Below are positions 54,264 through 61,367 of a DNA stretch of 64,000 bases, piece after piece (the first letter of the stretch is position 1; every line of letters begins with the position of its first letter). Location of the stretch: positions 124,001-188,000 of the forward strand of contig NZ_BPQQ01000010.1 in assembly GCF_022179325.1 (NCBI RefSeq), given 5' to 3'. The translations under genes were made by a program, and so were the position numbers. The DNA is from Methylobacterium isbiliense. Its GTDB lineage: Bacteria; Pseudomonadota; Alphaproteobacteria; Rhizobiales; Beijerinckiaceae. The notes under the pieces are model-generated. The model was not told the DNA's origin, did no database searches, and worked only from the letters and a program-made list of their open reading frames with translations.

Positions 54264-55277
54264 ATGACCCCGCCTCTTGGGACCTCATGGGACCTCCCGC
54301 AACCACCCGAGCCCGAACCGGTGGCCATGACGAGCCTGTCGAACAGCCTTTCCCCCGCCCAGGGCCTCGCGCCCGCCGCGAACGGCGACGTTGCGGATTT
54401 CTTCGCGCTGCTGAAGCCGCGGGTGATGGCGCTCGTCATCTTCACCGCGCTCGTCGGCATGACCGTGTCGCACGCCTCGGTGAACCCGGTGATCGGAGCG
54501 ATCTCGCTCTTGATGATTGCGGTGGGCGCCGGCGCCTCGGGCTGCCTCAACATGTGGTGGGACGCCGACGTGGACGCGGTGATGACCCGCACCCGCACGC
54601 GCCCGATCCCCGCCGGCCGCATCCAGCCCGGCGAGGCGCTGGCCTTCGGACTGGTGCTCTCGGTGGGCTCGGTGCTGGTGCTGGGGCTCGCCGCGAACTG
54701 GCTGGCGGCCGGCCTCCTCGCCTTCACCATCGTGTTCTACGCCGTGATCTACTCGATGTGGCTGAAGCGGGCGACCGCGCAGAACATCGTCATCGGCGGC
54801 GCCGCCGGCGCCTTGCCCCCGATGATCGGGCAGGCGGTCGTGACGGGCGGGGTCGGGATCGAGGGCCTCGTCCTGTTCCTCATCATCTTCATCTGGACGC
54901 CGCCGCATTTCTGGGCGCTGGCCCTGGTGAAGTCGGGCGAGTACGCGCGGGCCGGCATCCCGATGATGCCGAACGTGGCGGGGCCGGATTCGACCCGCCG
55001 CCAGATCGTGGCCTATTCGGCCCTGCTCGCCCCCCTCGGCCTCGCGCCGGTCTTCCTCGGCTTCGGCGGCCAGATCTACGCCGTCGTGGCGCTGCTGGGC
55101 GGCCTCGGCATGCTGGCGCTGAGCCTCCAGGTGCAGCGCATCCGCCAGGGCGAGACCGCGAACCGCACCGCCATGAGCCTGTTCGCCTTCTCGATCCTCT
55201 ACCTGTTCCTGCTCTTCTCGGCGTTGCTCGCCGAGCAGGGCCTCGGCCTGTTCCGGCCGCTGCCGCTGATCGCCTGA
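54264..55277 (+). CDS. ctaB: protoheme IX farnesyltransferase
   Basis: 337 residues from the ATG at 54264 (54327, MTSLSNSL, is an equally possible start). UbiA fold with [21 protein letters not shown] and [19 protein letters not shown]. Makes haem O from haem B for the aa3 oxidase. Its stop overlaps the start of the next small gene. Confidence 0.95.
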   Translation: MTPPLGTSWDLPQPPEPEPVAMTSLSNSLSPAQGLAPAANGDVADFFALLKPRVMALVIFTALVGMTVSHASVNPVIGAISLLMIAVGAGASGCLNMWWDADVDAVMTRTRTRPIPAGRIQPGEALAFGLVLSVGSVLVLGLAANWLAAGLLAFTIVFYAVIYSMWLKRATAQNIVIGGAAGALPPMIGQAVVTGGVGIEGLVLFLIIFIWTPPHFWALALVKSGEYARAGIPMMPNVAGPDSTRRQIVAYSALLAPLGLAPVFLGFGGQIYAVVALLGGLGMLALSLQVQRIRQGETANRTAMSLFAFSILYLFLLFSALLAEQGLGLFRPLPLIA

Positions 55278-55429
55278 TGATGGATCCCCGCCCCCTTACG
55301 CCCGACGAGGTGCGGCGGCGGCGCAAGCGCTCCGTCGCCATCGCCCTCGTGCTCGCCGCGCTGGTCGCGATCTTCTACGCGCTGACCATCGCCAAGCTCG
55401 GGCCGCAGGTGCTCAACCGGCCGCTGTGA
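55277..55429 (+). CDS. 50-residue CoxF-like membrane protein
   Basis: A basic N-terminus (PDEVRRRRKRSV) leads into one membrane helix (AIALVLAALVAIFYALTIAKL). Small single-span proteins occur at this point of alphaproteobacterial cox operons and are labelled CoxF or assembly factor. Function is inferred from position. The ATG overlaps the ctaB stop by one base. Confidence 0.7.
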   Translation: MMDPRPLTPDEVRRRRKRSVAIALVLAALVAIFYALTIAKLGPQVLNRPL

Positions 55430-55446
55430 CGCGCGAGGGAGCTCCC

Positions 55447-56052
55447 ATGACCGACCGCCGACCGACCTCGGCCCAGAATCGCGGGGTGCGGCTCACGCTG
55501 ATCGCCTGCCTCGGCCTCGTGGCGGGCATGACCGCGCTCGCCTTCGCGTTCGTCCCGCTCTACGACCTGTTCTGCAAGGTCACGGGCTACGACGGCACGC
55601 CGATCGTCGGGCGCGGCCCCTCCGCCACCCGGGCCGAGGGCACCATGACGGTCCATTTCGACACCAACGTCGCGCCGGGCCTGCCCTGGCGCTTCCGCGC
55701 CGAGGCGCCTCGGGTCGAGGCGCGGCTCGGCGAGACCCAGACCGTCTTCTTCCGGGTCACCAACACGGCGAGCGTGCCTACCACTGGCACCGCCACCTTC
55801 AACGTCCAGCCCGGCCTGCTCGGCGGCTACTTCGTCAAGATCCAGTGCTTCTGCTTCAACGAGCAGACCCTGCAGCCGGGCGAGACGATGGATTTCCCGG
55901 TGGTGTTCTACGTCGACCCGGCGGCCCGGACCGACGCCAACACCCGCGACTACGCCGAGATGACGCTCTCCTACACCTACTTCGCGTCGCGCAACGGCCA
56001 GCCCACGGCCGCGCTTGCGACAACCGGCGCGGGGGCGGGACGGCCGAATTGA
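55447..56052 (+). CDS. ctaG: cytochrome c oxidase assembly protein CtaG/Cox11
   Basis: About 201 residues from the ATG at 55447, preceded by GAGGGAG. One N-terminal helix, then a periplasmic copper-binding domain with VPLYDLFCKVTGYDGT and the paired-Cys motif KIQCFCFNEQTLQPGE. Delivers copper to CuB of subunit I. Confidence 0.95.
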   Translation: MTDRRPTSAQNRGVRLTLIACLGLVAGMTALAFAFVPLYDLFCKVTGYDGTPIVGRGPSATRAEGTMTVHFDTNVAPGLPWRFRAEAPRVEARLGETQTVFFRVTNTASVPTTGTATFNVQPGLLGGYFVKIQCFCFNEQTLQPGETMDFPVVFYVDPAARTDANTRDYAEMTLSYTYFASRNGQPTAALATTGAGAGRPN

Positions 56053-56199
56053 CCGTTAGGCCCGGTGACAGATCCGGGCCGCGCGCACTAAAGGGACCCC
56101 GGGGGCCTCGCTCGGGAGCCGGGGTCCGGACCAAGCATCGCCACGAGGACCAGCGCCGGGCGCGCCGGGGCGGAGACGAGAGGCAGGAGACCTGACACG

Positions 56200-57060
56200 A
56201 TGGCCGAGGCGCACGCGAAGCACCACGATTACCACCTCGTCAATCCGAGCCCCTGGCCGCTGATCGGCTCCCTCAGCGGCTTCATGATGACGACCGGCGC
56301 CGTCTTCTGGATGAAGAGCCTGACGCTGGCGGGGCTGGCGATCGGCCCGTACCTGTTCTTCGCCGGCGTGATCGGCGTGCTCTACACCATGCTGTCGTGG
56401 TGGCGCGACGTCATCCACGAGGCGAATACGGGCGACCACACCCGGGTGGTGCAGCTCCACCACCGCTACGGGATGATGATGTTCATCGCCTCCGAGGTGA
56501 TGTTCTTCGTCGCATGGTTCTGGGCCTATTTCGAGGCCGCGCTCTACACCGGCGACCCGATCCAGGCCTCGCGCGTGGAGTTCACCGGCGGGATGTGGCC
56601 GCCCAAGGGCGTCGAGGCCTTCGATCCCTGGCACCTGCCGCTGCTCAACACGCTGATCCTGCTGACCTCCGGCACCACCGTCACCTGGGCGCACCACGCG
56701 CTGCTCAACGACGACCGCAAGGGCCTCAAGTACGGCCTCTGGCTCACCATCGCGCTCGGCGTGCTGTTCAGCATCGTCCAGGCCTACGAGTACAGCCACG
56801 CCCATTTCGGCTTCTCGGGCAGCATCTACTCGGCCACCTTCTTCATGGCGACCGGCTTCCACGGCGCCCACGTCATCATCGGCACCATCTTCCTGGCGGT
56901 CTGCCTCTACCGGGCCTATCTCGGCCAGTTCACATCCCGCCAGCACCTCGGCTTCGAGTTCGCGGCCTGGTACTGGCACTTCGTCGACGTGGTCTGGCTG
57001 TTCCTGTTCGCGGCCGTCTACATCTGGGGCTCGGGCATCGGCCAGGCGGCGGCGCACTGA
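56200..57060 (+). CDS. ctaE: cytochrome c oxidase subunit III
   Basis: 286 residues, seven membrane helices. Family stretches include YHLVNPSPWPLIGSLSGF, SEVMFFVAWFWAYFEAAL, ATGFHGAHVIIGTIFL and AWYWHFVDVVWLFLF. It supports subunit I's proton uptake and stability. Followed by an intrinsic terminator. Confidence 0.97.
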   Translation: MAEAHAKHHDYHLVNPSPWPLIGSLSGFMMTTGAVFWMKSLTLAGLAIGPYLFFAGVIGVLYTMLSWWRDVIHEANTGDHTRVVQLHHRYGMMMFIASEVMFFVAWFWAYFEAALYTGDPIQASRVEFTGGMWPPKGVEAFDPWHLPLLNTLILLTSGTTVTWAHHALLNDDRKGLKYGLWLTIALGVLFSIVQAYEYSHAHFGFSGSIYSATFFMATGFHGAHVIIGTIFLAVCLYRAYLGQFTSRQHLGFEFAAWYWHFVDVVWLFLFAAVYIWGSGIGQAAAH

Positions 57061-57085
57061 CGCGGGCCATCCCGCAGCACCGGAC

Positions 57086-57110
57086 AAGGGCGGCGCGAGC
57101 CGCCCTTTTT
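57086..57110 (+). terminator. intrinsic terminator after ctaE
   Basis: A perfect 9-base stem (57086-57094 with 57099-57107), GCGA loop, followed directly by a run of T to 57110. The clearest rho-independent terminator in the window. Confidence 0.9.
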
Positions 57111-57180
57111 CGTGGCGCGGGCCCGCCCCGACCCCATATCCGGTCCGCGACCCCCGCCCGTTCCGCGTAGGAGTTTCCCG

Positions 57181-57549
57181 GTGGAATCCACCCGCACGAC
57201 CCCCTCACCGGCCCTTGCGGGCCTGCGTGGACGCTGCCCCCGCTGCGGCGAAGGCCACCTGTTCAAGGGTTTCCTCGCCTTCCGTCCGACCTGCGAGGTC
57301 TGTGGCCTCGACTTCAAGTTCATCGACTCGGCGGACGGCCCGGCCTTCTTCGTGATGTCGATCGTCGGCCTCGTGGTGGTGGCGCTGGCGATGTGGGTCG
57401 AGTTCGCCTACGAGCCGCCCATGTGGTTGCACGCGGCCTTGTGGGTGCCCTTGTCGATCGTGCTGAGCCTGATCCTGGTGCGGCCCCTCAAGGGGCTGAT
57501 GGCGGCGCTGCAATTCGCCAACCGGGCCGAGCAGGGGCGCTTCCGCTGA
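57181..57549 (+). CDS. DUF983 family membrane protein
   Basis: 122 residues from the GTG at 57181 (TAGGAG about eight bases upstream). Two CxxC pairs near the N-terminus (RCPRCGEGHLF and CEVCGLDFKF) look like a zinc ribbon. Two membrane helices follow (FFVMSIVGLVVVALAMW and ALWVPLSIVLSLILV). DUF983 proteins commonly sit in cox operons of alphaproteobacteria. Its stop overlaps the surf1 start. Confidence 0.85.
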   Translation: MESTRTTPSPALAGLRGRCPRCGEGHLFKGFLAFRPTCEVCGLDFKFIDSADGPAFFVMSIVGLVVVALAMWVEFAYEPPMWLHAALWVPLSIVLSLILVRPLKGLMAALQFANRAEQGRFR

Positions 57550-58295
57550 TGCAGGCGGCGGTGCGGCCGGCGGGCTGGCGGGCGCTGGCGGCGCCGGGCC
57601 TCGCCACTCTGGTGTGCCTCGCGATCCTGCTCGGCCTCGGGACGTGGCAGTTGCAGCGCAAGGCCTGGAAGGAAGGGGTGATCCGCCAGATCGTCGAGCG
57701 CTCGCGCCTCGACCCTCCCCTCCCCCCGCCCGCCACCTGGGACCCGGCGACCGACGAATTCAAGCGCGTGCGGGCGGCCGGCCGGCTCCTGCACGAGCGC
57801 GAGACCCTGGTGCACGGGCTCGCCCCCGGCGACGTGCCGGGCCGCGCGCTGCAGGGCTTCTACGTCATCACGCCGCTACAGCGCGACGACGGCCCGACCA
57901 TCCTGGTCAACCGCGGCTTCGTGCCGACCGAGCTGCGGGCCCCGGCCGCCCGCGCCGCCGGCCAAGTAACCGGCCCCGTGACGGTAACGGGCATGCTGCG
58001 CGCGAGCGAGCCGCGCGGGATGTTCGTGCCCGCCCCGAATCCTGAGAAGGGCGAGTGGTACAACCGGGACATCCCGGGCATCGCGCAGGCCGCCGGCCTG
58101 ACCGAGGTCGCCCCCTACCTGATCGAGGCCGACGCGACGCCCAATCCCGGCGGCTGGCCGCGCGGGGGACAGCTGCGGGTCGACCTGCCGAACAACCACC
58201 TGCAATACGCCTTCACGTGGTACGGCATCGCGCTCTGCCTCGTCGGCGTGTTCGCGGCCTATGCCTGGACGCGGCTGCGCGGCGACACTGCCTGA
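57549..58295 (+). CDS. surf1: SURF1-family cytochrome oxidase biogenesis protein
   Basis: 248 residues with a membrane helix at each end (LVCLAILLGLGTWQLQRKAWK, and TWYGIALCLVGVFAAYAW). The conserved core has LVNRGFVP, YNRDIPGIAQ and LPNNHLQYAFTWYG. Surf1 inserts haem a in the oxidase. Last gene of the cox cluster. Confidence 0.94.
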   Translation: MQAAVRPAGWRALAAPGLATLVCLAILLGLGTWQLQRKAWKEGVIRQIVERSRLDPPLPPPATWDPATDEFKRVRAAGRLLHERETLVHGLAPGDVPGRALQGFYVITPLQRDDGPTILVNRGFVPTELRAPAARAAGQVTGPVTVTGMLRASEPRGMFVPAPNPEKGEWYNRDIPGIAQAAGLTEVAPYLIEADATPNPGGWPRGGQLRVDLPNNHLQYAFTWYGIALCLVGVFAAYAWTRLRGDTA

Positions 58296-58463
58296 CGCCG
58301 CTGACGCCCTCGCCGTCGCCTTGGTCTCACCACGCGGCAAAGCCTTCCGGAAGGCGGCCCATCGGGTGTCCCCGGATGTGCCGGGGCGACGGGCTGCCGC
58401 GGCCGCATGGCTGACGCCGGGACGCAATTCGTGTAGGGCGTCGGCAGCTTCAGGACGCTCCCC

Positions 58464-59876
58464 GTGCTTCATGTCTCGACCCGCGGCGCCGCCGCGCCGC
58501 TCAGCTTCACCGATGCGCTGCTCGCCGGGCTTGCCCGCGACGGCGGGCTCTACCTGCCCGAGCGCTGGCCCGTGCTCTCGCCCGCCCGCATCGCGGGCCT
58601 CGCCGGCCGGCCCTACGCGGAGGCGGCTAAGGCGGTGCTGTCGCCCCTCGTCGACGGCGAGATCCCGCAAGCCGACCTCGACCGGATGATCGAGGCGGCC
58701 TACGCCACCTTCCGCCACCCGGCGGTCTGCCCGCTGGTGCAGCTCGACGACAACCTCTTCCTGCTCGAACTCCACCACGGCCCGACGCTCGCCTTCAAGG
58801 ACGTGGCGATGCAGCTCCTCGGCCGGCTGATGGACCATGTGCTGAAGGCGCGCGGCACGCGGGCCACCATCGTGGGCGCGACCTCGGGCGACACCGGCAG
58901 CGCCGCCGTCGAGGCGTTCCGCGGCCTCGATCATGTCGACGTCTTCATCCTGTTCCCGCACGGGCGCGTCTCGGAGGTGCAGCGGCGCCAGATGACCACG
59001 GTGGACTCGCCCAACGTCCACGCGATCGCGGTCGAGGGCACGTTCGACGACTGCCAGGCCATCGTGAAGGCGCTGTTCCAGCACCCGCGCTTCGCCGAGG
59101 AGGTGCGGCTCTCGGGCGTCAACTCCATCAACTGGGCGCGGGTGGCCGCGCAGGCCGTCTACTACTTCACGAGCGCGGTGGCGCTGGGCTCCCCCCACCG
59201 GCCCGTGTCGTTCTCGGTCCCCACCGGCAATTTCGGCGATGTCCTGGCCGGCTGGGTGGCCAAGCGCATGGGGCTGCCGGTGGGGCGGCTGATGGTCGCC
59301 ACCAATGCCAACGACATCCTGGCGCGCACCCTAGCGACGGGCGCCTACGAGGTCCGGGGCGTCCAGCCCACCACCTCGCCCTCGATGGACATCCAGGTCT
59401 CCTCGAACTTCGAGCGCCTGCTATTCGAGGCCCTGGACCGCGAGCCCGAGGGCCTGGCCCGGCTGATGGCCGGCCTGAAGCAGTCGGGCGCCTTCGCGCT
59501 GCCCCCCGCCGTGCTGGCGCGGGTGCGGGCGGAGTTCGACGCGACGGCCGTGCAGGAGCCCGAGGTCGCGGCCGAGATCCGCGAGACCTACGCCCGCACC
59601 GGCCAGGTTCTGGATCCGCACAGCGCCATCGGCGTGCGGGCGGCCCGGCAGCTGCTGGCGACCGACCCGGCGACGCCCGTCGTGGCGCTCGCCACCGCCC
59701 ACGCGGCGAAGTTTCCGGACGCGGTCGAGGCCGCGACGGGCCTGCGCCCCCGGCTGCCGCCCCACCTCGCGGCGCTGATGGAGGGCACTGAGCGCTACAC
59801 GGTGCTGCCCGCCGCGGAGGCGGCGGTGGAGCGCTTCATCCGCGAGCGCGCCCGGATCCTGGGAGCGGCGGCGTGA
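58464..59876 (+). CDS. thrC: threonine synthase
   Basis: 470 residues from a GTG (MLHVSTRG matches the family start). The PLP lysine is Lys112 in LAFKDVAMQLL; ATSGDTGSAAVEAF and SVPTGNFGDVLAGW are intact. It converts phosphohomoserine to threonine. A 14-base perfect palindrome (58342-58355) lies upstream without clear meaning. It overlaps the M16 peptidase gene by four bases. Confidence 0.95.
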   Translation: MLHVSTRGAAAPLSFTDALLAGLARDGGLYLPERWPVLSPARIAGLAGRPYAEAAKAVLSPLVDGEIPQADLDRMIEAAYATFRHPAVCPLVQLDDNLFLLELHHGPTLAFKDVAMQLLGRLMDHVLKARGTRATIVGATSGDTGSAAVEAFRGLDHVDVFILFPHGRVSEVQRRQMTTVDSPNVHAIAVEGTFDDCQAIVKALFQHPRFAEEVRLSGVNSINWARVAAQAVYYFTSAVALGSPHRPVSFSVPTGNFGDVLAGWVAKRMGLPVGRLMVATNANDILARTLATGAYEVRGVQPTTSPSMDIQVSSNFERLLFEALDREPEGLARLMAGLKQSGAFALPPAVLARVRAEFDATAVQEPEVAAEIRETYARTGQVLDPHSAIGVRAARQLLATDPATPVVALATAHAAKFPDAVEAATGLRPRLPPHLAALMEGTERYTVLPAAEAAVERFIRERARILGAAA

Positions 59877-61168
59877 ACAAGCACTTCGCCACCTTCGGGG
59901 CCTCTCCGTCGCTGCGCATCACGCATCTGCCGAACGGTCTCACGGTCGCCACCGAGCCGATGCCCGGCGTGGCGACCGCGACGCTCGGCGTCTGGGTCGG
60001 GGCCGGCTCGCGCCACGAGCAGGCGCACGAGCACGGCCTGAGCCACCTCATCGAGCACATGGCCTTCAAGGGCACGGGCCGGCGCAGCGCCCGGGCCATC
60101 GCCGAGGACATCGAGAATGTCGGCGGCGACATCAACGCCGCGACCAGCGCCGAGCAGACCAGCTACACCGCCCGCGTGCTCGGCGAGGATATCGGGGTCG
60201 CCCTCGACGTGATCGGCGACATCCTGACGAACTCGGTCTTCGAGGCGGGCGAGCTCGCCCGCGAGAAGGGCGTGATCCTGCAGGAATACGCCGCCGTCGA
60301 GGACACGCCGGACGACGTGGTCTACGACGCCTTCACGGAGGCCGCCTTCCCGGACCAGCCGATCGGCCGGCCGATCCTCGGGCGGCCCGAGACGATCCAG
60401 AGCTTCGACCGCGCCGCCATCGAGGCCTATCTGGCGCGCGAATACACCCCGGACCGTATGGTGCTGGCCGCGGCCGGCGCGGTGGAGCACGAGGCGATCG
60501 TGGCGGCGGCCGAGCGCCATTTCGGCGCCCTGCCGGCCCGCACCCCGCCGGACGCCGTGCCCGGCCGCTACCGGGGCGGCGAGCGCCGCATGGTGCGCAA
60601 GCTCGAACAGGCCAACCTCGTGCTCGGCCTCCCCGGCCTCTCCTTCCGCGACGACGGCTACTACGCGCTGCATCTCTTCGCCCAGGTGGTGGGCGGCGGG
60701 CTGACCTCGCGCCTCTGGCACGAGGTGCGCGAGACCCGCGGCCTCGCCTACGAGATCCACGCCTTCCACTGGCCGTTCTCGGATTGCGGCCTGTTCGGCA
60801 TCGGCGCCGGTACCGCCGGGCCGGACCTGCCGGCGCTCGTGGACGTGACGGTGGGCTGCCTCGGGGACGCCGCCCGGACCCTCGACGCGGGCGAACTCGC
60901 GCGCGCCAAGGCGCAGCTCAAGGTCTCGCTGCTCTCCGCCCTGGAGACTCCCGGCGGGCGCATCGAGCGCATCGCCCGCCAGCTTCTCGCCTGGGGCCGC
61001 GTGATCCCGGCCGAGGAGATCATCGCCAAGGTCGACGCCGTGACGACCGAGGAGGTGCGGGCGGCCGGCCGCGTCCTGATGAGCGGCGCGCCGACGCTCG
61101 CGGCGATCGGGCCGATCCGCCGCCTGCAGAGCCTCGATGCGGTCGGGAGCGCGCTCCAGACCGCCTGA
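59873..61168 (+). CDS. M16 family zinc peptidase (processing-peptidase-like)
   Basis: 431 residues from a GTG at 59873. The inverted zinc motif HxxEH is at residues 58-62 (HGLSHLIEHMAFKGT), with the second Glu region ENVGGDINAATSAEQT. A C-terminal inactive-like domain includes the GGGLTSRLWHEVRETRGLAY stretch. It resembles the bacterial relatives of mitochondrial processing peptidase. thrC-peptidase order is common in alphaproteobacteria. Confidence 0.92.
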   Translation: MNKHFATFGASPSLRITHLPNGLTVATEPMPGVATATLGVWVGAGSRHEQAHEHGLSHLIEHMAFKGTGRRSARAIAEDIENVGGDINAATSAEQTSYTARVLGEDIGVALDVIGDILTNSVFEAGELAREKGVILQEYAAVEDTPDDVVYDAFTEAAFPDQPIGRPILGRPETIQSFDRAAIEAYLAREYTPDRMVLAAAGAVEHEAIVAAAERHFGALPARTPPDAVPGRYRGGERRMVRKLEQANLVLGLPGLSFRDDGYYALHLFAQVVGGGLTSRLWHEVRETRGLAYEIHAFHWPFSDCGLFGIGAGTAGPDLPALVDVTVGCLGDAARTLDAGELARAKAQLKVSLLSALETPGGRIERIARQLLAWGRVIPAEEIIAKVDAVTTEEVRAAGRVLMSGAPTLAAIGPIRRLQSLDAVGSALQTA

Positions 61169-61367
61169 CCGGGGTAGCCGGCCGCGCGGACGCGCGGGCC
61201 GCCCCAGGCCCGTACGGCCCCGGGACGGGCCGCGACCCAACTTGATTTGGCCGCAAAGCCGGACCATCGAAGCGGGCCGGGCTTGCTGAGCCGGGCAGGC
61301 GGCGGGGGAGACCGGGTCCCCGCGCCTTGCTCGCAAGCTTGGGCGTCAGTACGGTCCGCAGGGTTCC

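Noticed and set aside
58342-58355. Perfect palindrome GCCTTCCGGAAGGC upstream of thrC
   Set aside because: No loop, no T-tract and no known operator match; 14-base palindromes occur by chance in G+C-rich DNA. Recorded only as a note under thrC.
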